The translations under genes and the position numbers were made by a program. DNA of 64,000 nt from the NCBI RefSeq assembly GCF_014203155.1, contig NZ_JACHIK010000016.1, positions 44,663 through 108,662 on the forward strand, read 5' to 3'. Below, piece after piece: positions 29,739 to 43,494 of this stretch. Within the stretch, counting starts at the first letter, position 1, and every line of letters starts with the position of its first letter. The notes beneath the pieces are model-generated. The model saw only the letters and a program-made list of their open reading frames with translations. It had not been told where the DNA came from and did no database searches. Source of the DNA: Shinella fusca. GTDB taxonomy: Bacteria; Pseudomonadota; Alphaproteobacteria; Rhizobiales; Rhizobiaceae.

Positions 29739-30305
29739 TTACATGATGGCTTCAACTTCCTGCACTTCCGGTACGAAATGGCGAAGGAGGTTCTGCACGC
29801 CGTGCTTGAGCGTCGCGGTGGAGGACGGGCAGCCCGAGCAGGCGCCCTTCATGTTGAGGTAGACGACGCCGTCGCGGAAGCCCTTGAAGGTGATGTCGCC
29901 GCCGTCCTGCGCCACGGCCGGGCGCACGCGCGTGTCCAGCAGTTCCTTGATCGTGGCGACGATGGTCTCGTCGCCCTCGTCGAAGAACTCGCCGTCCGGC
30001 TCGTCGCCGCCGAGCGCACCGCTGGCGATGATCGGCTGGCCGGACATGAAGTGTTCCATGATGTTGCCGAGGATGGCCGGCTTCATGTGCTGCCAGTCGG
30101 CGCCGTCCTTGGTGACGGTGATGAAATCGTAGCCGAGGAACACGCCCTTGACGCCGGGAATGGAGAAGAGCCGGGCGGCGAGCGGCGAGGCGGCACGCGC
30201 CTCCGTCTCGTCGCGGAATTCGGCCGTGCCGTTCTCCAGCACGACCTTGCCCGGCAGGAACTTCAGGGTCGACGGGTTCGGTGTCGCTTCGGTCTGGATG
30301 AACAT
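29739..30305 (-). CDS. NifU-like Fe-S scaffold/carrier protein (Nfu)
   Basis: A 188-residue protein with an N-terminal Nfu_N domain (MFIQTEATPNPSTLKFLPG, GVFLGYDFITVTKDGADW). The C-terminal NifU-type domain has the cluster-binding motif GACSGCPSSTATLKHG (CxxC). The architecture matches the mitochondrial Nfu1/alphaproteobacterial class that delivers Fe-S clusters, not nitrogenase-specific NifU. It leads into tsaB by 21 bp. A cytoplasmic role in general Fe-S maturation is inferred; the MiaB, HemW and other Fe-S enzymes encoded nearby are possible clients. Confidence 0.92.
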   Translation of the reverse strand: MFIQTEATPNPSTLKFLPGKVVLENGTAEFRDETEARAASPLAARLFSIPGVKGVFLGYDFITVTKDGADWQHMKPAILGNIMEHFMSGQPIIASGALGGDEPDGEFFDEGDETIVATIKELLDTRVRPAVAQDGGDITFKGFRDGVVYLNMKGACSGCPSSTATLKHGVQNLLRHFVPEVQEVEAIM

Positions 30306-30405
30306 CTTTCTCTCCGTGCGGCCGGGCGCTCGCCGATCGGCCGGAATATTTAGAACAATTCAAAAGAAGATAAGCCTTTGCCGGCTTCTCTTCAATAGCG
30401 CGCCG

Positions 30406-30897
30406 TCAACTGAGCGCGTCGAGTTCCTCGTCGCTGAGCGAATCGGGAATGACCGTCACGGGAATGGGGAAGGCCTGCGCGCGGCTGGCCAGCGAGGAGA
30501 CGAGCGGGCCCGGTCCCTCCTTGGCGGAACCGGCGGCCAGCACGAGGATCGCCACGTCCTGGTCGTCCTCGATCAGCCCGTTGATCTCCTCGCTCGCGAC
30601 GCCTTCGCGGATCACCATTTCCGGCTCGATGCCGATGGCCTCGCGCAGCGCCTGCGAGGCCTTGGCGAGCACCGCCTCGGCCTCCTCGCGCGCCTCGGCC
30701 CGCATGATCTCCTCCACGCCCAGCCATTGCTGGAAATCGCGGTTGGCGATCACGTAGAGCAGGACGACGCCGCCGTTGGAATTCTTCGCGCGCATTCCCG
30801 CATAGTGGGCGGCACGCTGGCATTCCGGCGTGTCGTCGATCACCGCCAGGAACTTGCGGCGGTGGCCCTCAAGGCGGGAAAGTCGTCGAGAAACCAT
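30406..30897 (-). CDS. Universal stress protein (UspA family)
   Basis: A 163-residue UspA-fold protein. It starts MVSRRLSRLEGHRRKFLAVI and contains the core strand FLAVIDDTPECQRAAHYAG. The ATP-binding class signature would be GxxGxG. Here the stretch ILVLAAGSAKEGPGPLVSSL keeps part of it (G-S-x-x-x-x-G-P), so nucleotide binding is likely but not certain. It follows trpS by 35 bp and precedes the nfu gene by 100 bp. Its role in stress survival is inferred from the family only. Confidence 0.88.
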   Translation of the reverse strand: MVSRRLSRLEGHRRKFLAVIDDTPECQRAAHYAGMRAKNSNGGVVLLYVIANRDFQQWLGVEEIMRAEAREEAEAVLAKASQALREAIGIEPEMVIREGVASEEINGLIEDDQDVAILVLAAGSAKEGPGPLVSSLASRAQAFPIPVTVIPDSLSDEELDALS

Positions 30898-30932
30898 GCG
30901 GCCCCCTCGTGCAAGGTCTGAACGCGGCGACC

Positions 30933-32000
30933 TTACTGCACAAAACCGATGATGTCGCGAACTTCCTTCATGGTTTTTTCCGCCCGCGCCCGCGCCCTTT
31001 CGCCGCCGTCCCTAAGGATCGCGTCGATGTGGCTGGTGTCGTCCATCAGGCGGCGCATCTCGTCGGTGATCGGCGAGAGGACGCTGACGGCAAGCTCGAT
31101 CAGCGCCGGCTTGAAGACCGAGAACTGCTGGCCGCCGAACTCGGAAAGGACATCGGCCTTCGTCCTGTCCGACAGGGCCGCATAGATGCCGACGAGGTTT
31201 TCCGCCTCGGGGCGGCCCTTGAGGCCTTCGGCTTCGCTCGGCAGGGCGTCCGGGTCGGTCTTGGCCTTGCGGATCTTCTTGGAGATCGTGTCGGCGTCGT
31301 CGAGGAGGTTGATGCGCGAAAGGTCGGACGCGTCCGACTTCGACATCTTCTTCGTGCCGTCGCGAAGGCTCATGACGCGCGGCGCCGGGCCGCCGATCAG
31401 CGGCTCGACCATCGGGAAATAGGCATGCACCGGCTCTTCGCCGACGACGATATCGACGCCTGTGCCGGCCTTGCGGATATGGTCGCCGAAGTCGATGTTG
31501 AACTTCTGCGCGATGTCGCGCGTCAGCTCCAGGTGCTGCTTCTGGTCGTCGCCGACCGGAACGTGGGTCGCGCGGTAGACGAGGATGTCGGCGGCCATCA
31601 GGCTCGGATAGGCGAGAAGCCCGAGCGAGACCTGCTCGGCATTCTTGCCGCCGGCCTTGTCCTTGAACTGGGTCATGCGCTCCATCCAGCCGATGCGCGC
31701 CACGCAGTTGAAGATCCAGGCAAGCTCGGAATGCTGTGGCACGGCGGACTGGTTGAAGACGATGTGCTTCTTCGGGTCGATGCCGGAGGCGATGAAGGCG
31801 GCCGCGATGGAGCGGATCTGGTTCCGCATGTCCTCGTGCACGAGCTGGGCGGTCAGCGCGTGCAGGTCGACGACGCAGTAGATGCAGTCGTTGTCGTCCT
31901 GCAGCGCCACGAACTTGCGGATCGCGCCGAGATAGTTGCCGAGGTGGAGATTGCCGGTCGGCTGGACGCCGGAGAAGACGAGAGGCTTGAATGCGCTCAT
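30933..32000 (-). CDS. trpS: Tryptophan-tRNA ligase
   Basis: A 355-residue class I aminoacyl-tRNA synthetase. The HIGH-type motif is [17 protein letters not shown]; the KMSKS motif is [22 protein letters not shown] and [21 protein letters not shown] are further family blocks. The ATG at 32000 ([11 protein letters not shown]) fits homologues; the 23 in-frame residues upstream are not conserved in character. It lies about 760 bp from murJ with the M15 gene on the opposite strand between them. It is upstream of usp on the same strand. Confidence 0.96.
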   Translation of the reverse strand: MSAFKPLVFSGVQPTGNLHLGNYLGAIRKFVALQDDNDCIYCVVDLHALTAQLVHEDMRNQIRSIAAAFIASGIDPKKHIVFNQSAVPQHSELAWIFNCVARIGWMERMTQFKDKAGGKNAEQVSLGLLAYPSLMAADILVYRATHVPVGDDQKQHLELTRDIAQKFNIDFGDHIRKAGTGVDIVVGEEPVHAYFPMVEPLIGGPAPRVMSLRDGTKKMSKSDASDLSRINLLDDADTISKKIRKAKTDPDALPSEAEGLKGRPEAENLVGIYAALSDRTKADVLSEFGGQQFSVFKPALIELAVSVLSPITDEMRRLMDDTSHIDAILRDGGERARARAEKTMKEVRDIIGFVQ

Positions 32001-32278
32001 GACGGTGTTTCCTTCAGGCGGGTGGAGGGCCTGGTCCCTGTTGCACGCGCAGTTCCCGGAAATCGGCAAGGCGGCTTTCCGGCCGGAACTGCGTAGAAAA
32101 ATACGTGGCGCTTATGCACGCCGCCGGGGTCCCGATCAAGAGGGCGCCCGCGCGGCGCACTGCACAAGGCGATCCTTATAAATGACACTTTCCGGTCGTT
32201 CCTTCCCGGCGGGGATTGAGGGGAGGCCGATCCCGTCGGCCGTTTTGTGACGAAGGGGCACGGAACGGAGATGACCCC

Positions 32279-32749
32279 GTGCGCAAGAACGGTTCCATCC
32301 TGCTTGCCTGCGTCGTCGCGCTGACATCGCTGCTCGCGACGGAGACGAGCGCAGGCCGCAAACACGCCTCCCGGACAGACAAGGGGGCGGTGGCGAACGT
32401 CTACACCATCCAGACGCCGCGCGTGCGGCACCGATGCTTCCCGGGCAGGCTGCGGGCGGTTCTCGCCCATATCGGCCGGCAGGTCGGCCGGCGGCTGCTC
32501 GTCACGTCCGGCCATCGCTCGAACGGGCGGCGCGGATCCTATCACCGCAAATGCCTTGCGGCCGATATCCGCGTGCCCGGCGTCCCGGTGAAGCGGGTCG
32601 TCGCGGCGGCGCGCTCGGCGCCGGCCATCGGCGGCATCGGCACCTATTGCAACGGCATCGTGCATGTCGACGTGGGGCCGCGGCGCACCTGGCACTATTG
32701 CCGGGGGCTCGCGCACCTCACCCGGCGCGCGCGGCTCGCCGCGCGCTGA
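32279..32749 (+). CDS. Peptidase M15-like (DUF882/VanY-type) exported protein
   Basis: A 156-residue protein starting at a GTG with a GGAG site upstream. Signal peptide residues 1-25 (ILLACVVALTSLLATETSAG). The zinc-site pattern of the M15 D-alanyl-D-alanine carboxypeptidase superfamily is present: TSGHRSNGRRGSYHRK with His89 and Asp96, then GIVHVDVG with His129 and Asp131. Cys residues at 53, 92, 124 and 141 could form disulfides. Likely a small periplasmic peptidoglycan hydrolase or binding protein. It is the only plus-strand gene among minus-strand neighbours, and its stop is 9 bp from the murJ stop. The family assignment is from motif spacing. Confidence 0.72.
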   Translation: MRKNGSILLACVVALTSLLATETSAGRKHASRTDKGAVANVYTIQTPRVRHRCFPGRLRAVLAHIGRQVGRRLLVTSGHRSNGRRGSYHRKCLAADIRVPGVPVKRVVAAARSAPAIGGIGTYCNGIVHVDVGPRRTWHYCRGLAHLTRRARLAAR

Positions 32750-32758
32750 GGGCCATGC

Positions 32759-34357
32759 CTATTCGGCGGAGCTTTCCGCGGGCGCGGCCTCGGGCTTCGC
32801 CTTGCGCTTCAGGTTGCGCCGGATCATGCCGAGGTCGGCGCCGCCGATGAGGAAGGCGACGGAGAAATAGACGACCATGGCGAAGGCGACCAGGAGGCCG
32901 AGGGCGAAGACCTGCTCGTAGATCGGCGAGCCGTGCGCGAGGCGGCCGGCGAGGTAGCCGGAGGCATATTCGAGCGAGACCGCCATGACGAACGTCGCGA
33001 TCAGCAGGCGCACGATGCGCCACAGGAGCGCCTTTTCCAGCGGCCAGTGGCCGCGGCGGGCGAGCGTGACGAAGAGCATCAGCGCCGTCAGCCAGCCGGA
33101 GACGGCCTCGGCGGTGGCGATGCCGCGCTCGTGGAAGATCGGAAAGAGCGTGACGGCGAGGATGCAGTTGACGACGACCGAGACGAGCGTGATGCGCATC
33201 GGCGTCTTGGTATCCTCGCGGGCGAAGAAGCCGGGGTTGAGCGCCTTGATCATCACGAAGCCGGGAAGGCCGAGGCCGTAGATGGCGAGCGTGCCGGCGA
33301 CGACGGAGGTGGTCTGAGGGCTGAAGGCGCCGCGCTCGTAGAGGACGCGGACGATCTCGTCCGAGATGACCCAGAGGGCGCCGGCGGCCGGCAGCGTCAG
33401 GAACAGCACGAATTCCAGCGAGCGGTTCTGCAGGTTGCCCGCCTCGCGCTCGTGGCCGGATTTCAGCGCGCGGGCAAGCTCGGGCAAGAGCACCACGCCG
33501 ACGGCGATGCCGACGACGCCGAGCGGCAACTGGTAGACGCGGTCGGCATATTGCAGGGCGGCGATGGCGCCGTCCTTGGTGGAGGCGATCATCTGGCCGA
33601 TGAGCTGGTTGATCTGGGTGATGCCGCCGGTGACGGCCGCCGGCAGGGCGAGCCAGAGCAGCCGGCGGACATTGTCCGTCATGCGCGGGCGGCGGAAGCC
33701 GATGCGCATGCCGGCATAGCGCACGCCCGCATAGAGGACGGCCATCTGCAGGAGGCCGGCCGCGAGCACCCCCCAGGAGAGATACCAGGCCGTCTCAAGC
33801 GGCGAGGCGCCCTGCCAGAGACCGTAGCCGAGCGCGCCGATCAGCACGAAGTTGAGGAAGACCGGCGCGACGGCGGCGGCGAAATAGTGGTGCAGAGAAT
33901 TGAGCATGCCCGAGAGCATCGCCGTCAGCGACATGCACATGAGATAGGGGAACATGACGATGGCGAGCTTGACCGTCACGTCGAACTTTTCCGCATCCCC
34001 CACAAATCCCGGCGCGATGATCCAGGAGACGATGAGCGGCATGGCGAATTCCATCGCCACCGTCAGCATGAAGAGCACGGTGAAGAGGACACCGAAGACC
34101 TCCTCGGAGAAGCGCTTGGCCCCGTCGAGCCCGCCGGCCTCGATCTCCTTGGCGAAGAGCGGCACGAAGGCGGCGTTGAACGCGCCCTCGGCGAAGAGGC
34201 GGCGGAAGAGGTTCGGGAAGCGGAAGGCGGCGTAGAAGGCGTCGGCCATCGGCCCGGTGCCGAGCGCTGCGGCCATCAGCGTCTCGCGCGCGAAGCCGAG
34301 CACGCGGCTGCCGAGCGTGGCGCCGCCCACCGTCACGAATTTCTTGACGAGACTCAT
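32759..34357 (-). CDS. murJ: Lipid II flippase MurJ (MviN)
   Basis: A 532-residue polytopic inner-membrane protein with about 14 helices, the MOP-superfamily lipid II flippase for peptidoglycan synthesis. It opens [20 protein letters not shown] and contains [22 protein letters not shown], abbreviated here as [14 protein letters not shown], the signature MviN block. The C-terminal tail is short and charged ([12 protein letters not shown]). Its ATG overlaps the glnD stop by 4 bp (ATGA), so it is coupled to glnD. The glnD-murJ-trpS order is conserved in Rhizobiales. Confidence 0.95.
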   Translation of the reverse strand: MSLVKKFVTVGGATLGSRVLGFARETLMAAALGTGPMADAFYAAFRFPNLFRRLFAEGAFNAAFVPLFAKEIEAGGLDGAKRFSEEVFGVLFTVLFMLTVAMEFAMPLIVSWIIAPGFVGDAEKFDVTVKLAIVMFPYLMCMSLTAMLSGMLNSLHHYFAAAVAPVFLNFVLIGALGYGLWQGASPLETAWYLSWGVLAAGLLQMAVLYAGVRYAGMRIGFRRPRMTDNVRRLLWLALPAAVTGGITQINQLIGQMIASTKDGAIAALQYADRVYQLPLGVVGIAVGVVLLPELARALKSGHEREAGNLQNRSLEFVLFLTLPAAGALWVISDEIVRVLYERGAFSPQTTSVVAGTLAIYGLGLPGFVMIKALNPGFFAREDTKTPMRITLVSVVVNCILAVTLFPIFHERGIATAEAVSGWLTALMLFVTLARRGHWPLEKALLWRIVRLLIATFVMAVSLEYASGYLAGRLAHGSPIYEQVFALGLLVAFAMVVYFSVAFLIGGADLGMIRRNLKRKAKPEAAPAESSAE

Positions 34358-37248
34358 TGTTCTGCCCTGATCCTTTTCGGCGTGGCGGGAGCGGGCGCGA
34401 TCATGCCGGGCGGCATGCGGTCGCGCGCCTCGTCCCCCTCGTCCGCCATGACGGCCTTCAGCCGCGCGACGATGTTGGCCTGCCGGTTCTCGGCGGTGAC
34501 CTTCTGGCCGACGAGGTCGGTGACGTAGAACGTGTCGATGACCTTCTCGCCGAAGGTGGTGATATGGGCCGAGGCGATGTCGAGCGAGAGGTCCGAAAGC
34601 ACGGCGGTCACTTCCGACAAAAGGCCAGGCCGGTCAAGGCACTCGATCTCGATGACGGTGAACTTGTTCGACAGCGTGTTAGAAATGGTCACGGCCGGCG
34701 AGACGGTGAAGGCGCGGCTGCGCTTGCGGCCCTTCGTGCGGTTGGCGATCACCTCCGGCAGGCGCTTGCGGCCGGCGAGCACGTCCTCGATCATGCGGCC
34801 GATGGTGCCGGCGCGGCGCATCTCGTCCGCATCGTTGGGGAACTCGCGGTTGACGAGAATCGTGTCGAGCGCGCGCCCGTCGGAGGTCGTGAAGATCTGC
34901 GCGTCGACGATGTTGGCGCCCGCCGCCGCGCAGGCCCCGGCGATCACCGTCAGGAGGCGCGGATGGTCGGGCGAGAGCACCGTGATTTCGGTGATGGCGT
35001 GGAAGGAATGGGTGCGCACCATGGTCGCCAGCGTCTGGCGCGCCCGGTCCGCCTCGCGGATGAAGGCGGCATGGCGCACCTGGTCCTCCAGCGAGACCGT
35101 GAGGAGGTAGGGATCGTAGTGCAGCTTGGTATAGGTCTTGCGGTCCTTCTGGCTCCAGTCGGCGGGCAGCGCCTCGGAGAGCGTGTCGCGCGCGGCCTGC
35201 GCGCGCTCCCTGCGCGACAGCTCGGAAAAGCCGCCGGAAATCAGAAGCTCCGTCTCGTAGTAGAGCGTGCGCAGGAGCTGGCCCTTCCAGCCGTTCCATA
35301 CGCCGGGACCCACGGCGCGGATGTCGCAGACCGTCAGCACCAGCAGCATCTTCAGCCGCTCCATCGACTGCACCTTCTCGGCAAAGTCGACGATGGTCTT
35401 GCGGTCGTTGAGGTCGCGGGTCTGGGCGACCATGGACATGGTCAGGTGCTCCTCGATCAGCCAGACGACCAGCTCCGTCTGCTTCGGCGTGAGCCCGAAG
35501 CGCGGGCAGAGCTTTCGCGCGACCCTGGCGCCTGCCACGGAATGATCCTCCGGCCGGCCCTTGGCGATATCGTGCAGCAGCACCGCGACATAGAGCGGGA
35601 TGCGGTCCTCGATGCCCGGCATCAACTGGTAGCTCAGGGGATGGGCCTCCTTCTCGCGGCCCTGGTCGATATCGGAGAGGATGCCGACGGAACGGATCAG
35701 GTGCTCGTCGACCGTATAGTGATGATACATGTTGAACTGCATCATCGCGACGATCTTGCCGAAATCGGGAATGAAGCGGCCGAGCACGCCCGACTCGTTC
35801 ATGCGCCGCAGGATGAGCGCCGGGTCGCGCGGCGAGGTGAGGACGGAGAGGAAGAGCCGGTTTGCCTCCTCGTTCTCGCGCAGCGCCCCGTTGATGAGCT
35901 TGAGCGAGCGCGTCACCTGCTTCAGCGCGTCGGGGTGGAATTCCAGATTGTTGATGTCGGCGATGTGGAAGAGGCGGATGAGGTTCACCGGATCGCGCTT
36001 GAAGACGTCCGGGTCGGCGATGGTGATGCGGCCGCGGTCTTCGAGGAAATCCAGCGTACCGGCGATCTTGCGGGTGCGGCGGGTGAAGCGGCTGATGACG
36101 GCGGTGAGGCCGGGGGCCTCCTTGGCCTGCTGGTCTTCCAGCGTGGCGCAGAAGATGCGCGTCAGGTCCCCGACATCCTTCGCCACGAGGAAATAGTGCT
36201 TCATGAAGCGCTCGACGGCGGAGAGGCCCGGATGCGGCTGGTAGCCGAGGCATTCGGCGATCTCGCGCTGGATGTCGAAGGAGAGGCGTTCCTCCGCCTT
36301 GCCCGTCAGGAAATGCATGTGGCAGCGCACGGCCCAGAGGAAATCGTCCGCCTTGCGGAAGAGCTTGTATTCCTGCCGCGACAGGACGCCGAGCTTCACC
36401 AGCTCGGCCGGGTCGCGGATATGGTAGAAATACTTGGCGATCCAGAACAGCGTGTGCAGGTCGCGAAGCCCGCCCTTGCCTTCCTTGACGTTCGGCTCGA
36501 CGAGATAGCGCGTGTCGCCCGCCTTGCGGTGGCGCTCGTCGCGCTCGGCGAGCTTGGCGGCGATGAACTGCGGGCCGGTGCCGCGCATGATCTCCCGGTC
36601 GAAGCGCAGCCCGAGCTCCTCGAACAGCGCGGCCGAGCCGCTGATATAGCGCGCCTCGAGGATCGCCGTGCGGATCGTCATGTCGCCCTTGGAAAGCTGG
36701 ATGCATTCTTCCAGGTTGCGCGTGGCGTGGCCGACCTTGAAGCCGATATCCCACAGGATATAGAGCATGAACTCGATGGCCGGCTCGCTCCAGGCGGCCG
36801 GCTTTTCCGGCAGCAGGAAGAGAAGGTCGATGTCCGAGCCCGGCGCCAGCGTGCCGCGGCCGTAGCCGCCGACGGCCGTGACCGTGATACGCGCGGCCGG
36901 CGGGGCCTGGCCGGCGCTGAAGACGTGGTTGAGCGTGAAATCGTGCAGGACCGAAATGAGCTGGTCCTGCAGCCAGGAGATGCGCGCGGCGCATTGCAGG
37001 CCGCTGCCGTCCTCGAAAAGCAGCTCGCGGGCGCGCTCGCGGCCGGCGGCATTGACCTTCTTGAACTCGGCCAGGAGCTCGCGGCGCATCCGGTCGCGGT
37101 AATCGGCATTGGTGCTGGCGATGAATTCGCAGCGGGCGCGCAGCGCCGAAACGTCGAGAAGGCCGGATTCGGCCGGCGCCAGGAGCTTCTTTTCCATCGG
37201 ATGCCGGCCCGCGTCCCGCTTGTCGTCCACCGCCCGTTCGGTTCGCAT
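34354..37248 (-). CDS. glnD: [Protein-PII] uridylyltransferase/uridylyl-removing enzyme
   Basis: Bifunctional nitrogen sensor that uridylylates PII proteins when glutamine is low and removes UMP when it is high. Domain order: nucleotidyltransferase with [20 protein letters not shown] near residue 125, a PII-UT linker, an HD domain with [14 protein letters not shown], then two ACT domains ([35 protein letters not shown]). I use the ATG at 37248 (MRTERAVDD), which has AAAGGG upstream; GTG 37269 and ATG 37197 are alternatives. About 964 residues is long but normal for rhizobia. It follows mutS and overlaps murJ by 4 bp. Confidence 0.95.
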   Translation of the reverse strand: MRTERAVDDKRDAGRHPMEKKLLAPAESGLLDVSALRARCEFIASTNADYRDRMRRELLAEFKKVNAAGRERARELLFEDGSGLQCAARISWLQDQLISVLHDFTLNHVFSAGQAPPAARITVTAVGGYGRGTLAPGSDIDLLFLLPEKPAAWSEPAIEFMLYILWDIGFKVGHATRNLEECIQLSKGDMTIRTAILEARYISGSAALFEELGLRFDREIMRGTGPQFIAAKLAERDERHRKAGDTRYLVEPNVKEGKGGLRDLHTLFWIAKYFYHIRDPAELVKLGVLSRQEYKLFRKADDFLWAVRCHMHFLTGKAEERLSFDIQREIAECLGYQPHPGLSAVERFMKHYFLVAKDVGDLTRIFCATLEDQQAKEAPGLTAVISRFTRRTRKIAGTLDFLEDRGRITIADPDVFKRDPVNLIRLFHIADINNLEFHPDALKQVTRSLKLINGALRENEEANRLFLSVLTSPRDPALILRRMNESGVLGRFIPDFGKIVAMMQFNMYHHYTVDEHLIRSVGILSDIDQGREKEAHPLSYQLMPGIEDRIPLYVAVLLHDIAKGRPEDHSVAGARVARKLCPRFGLTPKQTELVVWLIEEHLTMSMVAQTRDLNDRKTIVDFAEKVQSMERLKMLLVLTVCDIRAVGPGVWNGWKGQLLRTLYYETELLISGGFSELSRRERAQAARDTLSEALPADWSQKDRKTYTKLHYDPYLLTVSLEDQVRHAAFIREADRARQTLATMVRTHSFHAITEITVLSPDHPRLLTVIAGACAAAGANIVDAQIFTTSDGRALDTILVNREFPNDADEMRRAGTIGRMIEDVLAGRKRLPEVIANRTKGRKRSRAFTVSPAVTISNTLSNKFTVIEIECLDRPGLLSEVTAVLSDLSLDIASAHITTFGEKVIDTFYVTDLVGQKVTAENRQANIVARLKAVMADEGDEARDRMPPGMIAPAPATPKRIRAEQ

Positions 37249-37290
37249 GCCTATAGACCCTTTCAGCACGCGAGGACAGGACCCTAGCGG

Positions 37291-40029
37291 CTAGCGGTTG
37301 CCAAGTTCTTTCTTCAGCGCATAGAGCGCGTCGAGCGCCTCGCGCGGCGTCATGTCGTCCGGGTTGAGGCCCTTCACCAGCTCTTCCACCTTCGAGGGGC
37401 CGGCGCCGCGCTGCGCCTCCTCCCGCCGCACCGCCACCTGGAAGAGCGGCAGGTCGTCGATGAGCTGGCTCGCGGGGTTCTTGCGGTCGGCGTCCTCCAG
37501 CTTGGCGAGCACGTCCCGCGCACGCGCCACCACGGAGGGCGGAAGGCCGGCAAGGCGCGCCACCTGGATGCCGTAGGAGCGGTCCGCCGCCCCGGGGCCG
37601 ACCTCGTGCAGGAAGATCACGTCGCCGTCCCACTCCTTGACGCGCATTGTGGCGTTGGAAAGGCGGGAAAGCTTCTCCGAAAGCACGGTCAATTCGTGGA
37701 AATGGGTGGCGAAGAGGCCGCGGCAGCGGTTGGCTTCGTGCAGGTGCTCGACGGCGGCCCAGGCGATGGAAAGGCCGTCGAACGTGGCGGTGCCGCGGCC
37801 GATCTCGTCGAGGATGACGAGCGAGCGGTCGGTCGCCTGGTTGAGGATCGCCGCCGTCTCGACCATCTCGACCATGAAGGTGGAGCGGCCGCGGGCGAGA
37901 TCGTCCGACGCGCCGACGCGCGAGAAGAGCCGGTCGACGACGCCGATATGGGCGCTTTCGGCCGGAACGTAGGCGCCCATCTGCGCGAGGATGGCGATGA
38001 GGGCGTTCTGGCGCAGGAACGTCGACTTACCGCCCATGTTGGGGCCGGTGAGCAGCCAGATCGCCCCGTGGCCCTTGCCGTCCGCCGGAGAGAGGTCGCA
38101 GGAATTGGCGACGAAGGCGGCGGCCTGCTGGCGGCGCAGCGCCTGCTCGACGACCGGGTGGCGCCCGCCGACGATGGCGAACATCGTCGAATTGTCGACC
38201 ACGGGCCGGCAATAGGCCTGCTCCTCGGCAAGCGCGGCGAGCCCGACGGAGACGTCGACGACGGCAAGCGCGCGGGCCGCCGCCTTGATCGCCTCTGCCT
38301 CCGAGACCACCGCCTCGACGAGCCCGTCGAAGGCGGCAAGCTCGATGGCGAGCGCCCGGTCGGCGGCATTGGCGATCTTGGTCTCCAGCTCGGAAAGCAC
38401 CGTCGTGGTGAAGCGCATGGCGCCAGCCATGGTCTGGCGGTGGATGAAGCGCGCCTTCGCCTCGTCGCCGTCCGTCAGCGCCGAGGCGTTGCCGGCGGAG
38501 ACCTCGATGAAGTAGCCGAGCACGTTGTTGTGCTTGATCTTCAACGACTTGACGCCCGTCTCCTCGGCATATTGCAACTGGAGGCCGGCAATGACGCGGC
38601 GCGACTGGTCGCGCAGCGCCCGCATCTCGTCCAGTTCGCCATCGGCCGCCTCGCGGATGAAGCCGCCGTCGCGCTTGAGGAGCGGCAGCTCGTCGGCGAG
38701 CATGAAGGACAGGCGATGTGAAAGATCGACCGGCAGGGCGGCAATCGCCGTGCGGGCGGCGGCAAGCTCGCCGTCGAGGTCTTCCGCTGCCATCAGCCGG
38801 GCGATCTCCGCGGAGGCGGAAAGGCCCTGCAGGATGGCGCCGAGGTCGCGCGGGCCGCCGCGGCCGAGCGCGATACGGGAAAGGGCGCGCGGCATGTCGG
38901 GTATCTGCTTCAGCGTCCGGCGCAGGTCCTCGCAGAAGGACGGGCGGTCGGCGAGCGTCGCGATGGAATCGAGCCGGGCGTTGATCGCATCGGGGTCGGT
39001 GAGCGGCGACATCAGCCGCTCGGCGAGAAGCCGCGCGCCGCCGCTCGTGACCGTGCGGTCGATGGCCTTGAGGAGCGTGCCGCTGCGCTCGCCGGAGAGC
39101 GTGCGCACCAGTTCGAGATTGGCGCGCGTCGCCGGGTCGATGAAGAGCGTTGCGGCCGAGCTTTCCCGCTCCGGCCGGCCGAGCGGCGGGCGCTCGGCGA
39201 TCTGCGTCTTCTCGACATAGGCGACGGCAGCGGAGGCGGCGGCAAGCTCGGCGCGCGAGAAGGTGCCGAAGCCGTCGAGCGTCGAGACGGCGAAATAGCG
39301 GGCGATACGGCCTTCCGCCGTCGCGCTGTCGAAGAGCACGGCCGGCTGCGGGACGGCGACGCGCCCGACGACATCGAGGACGGGGCGGAATTCCGGATCG
39401 TGGAACAGCGTGTCCGGCACGATCAGTTCGCGCGGATCGATGCGCAGGATATCGGCGAGAAGCTGGCCCTGCGCCGTCTCCGACAGGCGGAAGATGCCGG
39501 TGGAGATGTCGATCCAGGCGAGCGCCATCGACGGCTCGCCCCCGCCGCGGATGCGCGCGACGGCCATCAGGTAGTTGGCGTCGGACGGCGAGAGCAGCTT
39601 TTCCTCGGTCAGCGTGCCGGGGGTGACGAGGCGCACGACGTCGCGGCGCACGACGGATTTCGAGCCGCGCTTCCTGGCCTCCGCCGGGTCTTCCACCTGC
39701 TCGCAGACGGCGACGCGGAAGCCGACGGCGATCAGCTTCTGCAGGTAATCGTCCGCAGCATGGACCGGCACGCCGCACATCGGAATATCGAGACCCATGT
39801 GCTGGCCGCGCTTCGTCAGCGTGATGCCGAGCGCGCGCGAGGCGTCCACGGCGTCCTGGAAGAACAGCTCGTAGAAATCGCCCATGCGGTAGAACAGCAT
39901 GCTGTCGGGATTGGCCGCCTTGATCTCGATATACTGCTCCATCATCGGCGTTGCCGATGCGCGGCTTTCATCGCTGGCGAGGTCCGCCGTCGACAGGATA
40001 TCGGTCTGGCGCGCACTATGATCGTTCAC
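37291..40029 (-). CDS. mutS: DNA mismatch repair protein MutS
   Basis: Recognises base mismatches and small loops and recruits MutL. About 912 residues from the GTG at 40029; the frame is open to a further GTG at 40086, but the shorter start fits rhizobial MutS. The mismatch-binding motif is [12 protein letters not shown] (Phe-x-Glu). The connector and core follow. The ATPase has Walker [14 protein letters not shown] and Walker [21 protein letters not shown], with [13 protein letters not shown] near the end. It is divergent from tme and upstream of glnD, the usual rhizobial order. Confidence 0.96.
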   Translation of the reverse strand: MNDHSARQTDILSTADLASDESRASATPMMEQYIEIKAANPDSMLFYRMGDFYELFFQDAVDASRALGITLTKRGQHMGLDIPMCGVPVHAADDYLQKLIAVGFRVAVCEQVEDPAEARKRGSKSVVRRDVVRLVTPGTLTEEKLLSPSDANYLMAVARIRGGGEPSMALAWIDISTGIFRLSETAQGQLLADILRIDPRELIVPDTLFHDPEFRPVLDVVGRVAVPQPAVLFDSATAEGRIARYFAVSTLDGFGTFSRAELAAASAAVAYVEKTQIAERPPLGRPERESSAATLFIDPATRANLELVRTLSGERSGTLLKAIDRTVTSGGARLLAERLMSPLTDPDAINARLDSIATLADRPSFCEDLRRTLKQIPDMPRALSRIALGRGGPRDLGAILQGLSASAEIARLMAAEDLDGELAAARTAIAALPVDLSHRLSFMLADELPLLKRDGGFIREAADGELDEMRALRDQSRRVIAGLQLQYAEETGVKSLKIKHNNVLGYFIEVSAGNASALTDGDEAKARFIHRQTMAGAMRFTTTVLSELETKIANAADRALAIELAAFDGLVEAVVSEAEAIKAAARALAVVDVSVGLAALAEEQAYCRPVVDNSTMFAIVGGRHPVVEQALRRQQAAAFVANSCDLSPADGKGHGAIWLLTGPNMGGKSTFLRQNALIAILAQMGAYVPAESAHIGVVDRLFSRVGASDDLARGRSTFMVEMVETAAILNQATDRSLVILDEIGRGTATFDGLSIAWAAVEHLHEANRCRGLFATHFHELTVLSEKLSRLSNATMRVKEWDGDVIFLHEVGPGAADRSYGIQVARLAGLPPSVVARARDVLAKLEDADRKNPASQLIDDLPLFQVAVRREEAQRGAGPSKVEELVKGLNPDDMTPREALDALYALKKELGNR

Positions 40030-40167
40030 GGAGATACTGTTTCTTCCAAAACGGAGGGTCTGTTCTTCCCAAAAAAGAGGTGCCACCCTAGCCGCGCGAC
40101 GATATAGAAAACAACAGGCGTTGAGACGCTACGGGCCTATCGCCCACAGGAGTGTGAAGGGGGGAGC

Positions 40168-42453
<2,286 letters not shown>

Positions 42454-42460
42454 GGCGGAC

Positions 42461-42498
42461 AAAAAAGCCGCCCGTCCCGGAGGTCTCGGGCGGGCGGC
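42461..42498 (-). terminator. Intrinsic terminator of olsB, between tme and olsB
   Basis: On the minus strand GCCGCCCG pairs with CGGGCGGC across a 22-nt internal segment containing a smaller hairpin, followed by six T. It lies 24 bp after the olsB stop, and just after the tme stop on the other strand. Confidence 0.8.
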
Positions 42499-42521
42499 AA
42501 ATCGGACTTCGGCGACCTCGC

Positions 42522-43400
42522 CTAGCTGGCGAAGCGCCCGGCGTCGGCACCGTAGTAATTCAGGTAACGGCCGGAGATCTTGCCGATCGGCAGGACGATC
42601 AGCACGTCTGTCGTGTTGAAGGCATGGTCGACGACGGCGCCCTCGCCGATCATCGCGCCGAGGCGCAGATACCCCTTGACCAGCGGCGGCATGGCGGTGA
42701 GCGCCTTGCGCGCATCGACCCCTTCGGCCGGCATCAGGTCCATGGTGCGCAGGAGCTCCGGCCGTGCCGCAACGCTCCACTCGTCCTTCGCCTTCACGTT
42801 ATGGTGCAGGAAGGAAAGCGCTAGCGCGTGTTCCTCCGGCACCGTGCCATGGAAGGAGGCGCAGCCGAACATGACGTCGATGCCGTATCGCAGCGAATAG
42901 GCCCAGGCGCCCTGCCAGAGCAGTTCCACCGTGCGCTTGGTGCGGTAGGCCGGCAGCACGCAGGAGCGGCCGAGCTCCATGAAACGCTTGTCCGGATGGC
43001 GGGCGATCAGCGCGTCCACGTCGAATTCCGACTGGGAATAGAAACCGCCGGAGGTGGCGGCGACCTCCTGCCGCAACAGGCGATAGGTGCCGACGATCTG
43101 CTCTTCGGCATCGCCCTCGATGGAGGTATCCAGCACGAGGAGGTGGTCGCAGACCATGTCCCAGGCATCGACATCGCGCTTGCGGCGCACGGCATCCGGC
43201 GAAAGCTGCGCCTGCATCTCCTCGGCGAAGACGCGGTATCGCACGGCCTGCGCGGCGTCGATCTCTGCCGGCGAGCGGGCAAGGCGGGTTTCCAGGTTGC
43301 CGATGCGGCCGAGCACGTCGGTCGCCGCCTGGCCCGCCACGGAGCCCGGTTCCTGGGCGATATCCGCCGGAGCGGTGGTCTGGGCGAGGTCGAGGGTCAT
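42522..43400 (-). CDS. olsB: L-ornithine N-alpha-acyltransferase (OlsB)
   Basis: Transfers a 3-hydroxyacyl chain from acyl carrier protein to ornithine, the first step of ornithine-lipid synthesis, a phosphorus-free membrane lipid. The 292-residue GNAT-like protein starts with about 30 low-complexity residues. It then shows AQAVRYRVFAEEM, FMELGRSCVLPAYRTKRTVE (acyl-binding core) and MFGCASFHGTVPEEHALAL. The old label 'hemolysin' appears for close relatives. In Sinorhizobium olsB follows tme as here. The second-step gene olsA is at 27116-27904, so both enzymes are encoded in the window. Expression usually rises under phosphate starvation; I did not find a convincing Pho box. Confidence 0.88.
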   Translation of the reverse strand: MTLDLAQTTAPADIAQEPGSVAGQAATDVLGRIGNLETRLARSPAEIDAAQAVRYRVFAEEMQAQLSPDAVRRKRDVDAWDMVCDHLLVLDTSIEGDAEEQIVGTYRLLRQEVAATSGGFYSQSEFDVDALIARHPDKRFMELGRSCVLPAYRTKRTVELLWQGAWAYSLRYGIDVMFGCASFHGTVPEEHALALSFLHHNVKAKDEWSVAARPELLRTMDLMPAEGVDARKALTAMPPLVKGYLRLGAMIGEGAVVDHAFNTTDVLIVLPIGKISGRYLNYYGADAGRFAS

Positions 43401-43494
43401 GGCAATCTACCCGTTGAGAGAAACTGTGCGGTTCTAACCACGATTCTGCAACAGGATAATGACGTAAAGCAGGCTTGGATAGCGAAAACGCGCG

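Noticed and set aside
34357..37287. A 976-codon open frame on the plus strand, antisense to glnD
   Set aside because: High-GC codon bias in glnD keeps the complementary frame open. Its translation is low-complexity (RRH/LAE/GDV runs) with no family motif, while glnD shows all four domains.
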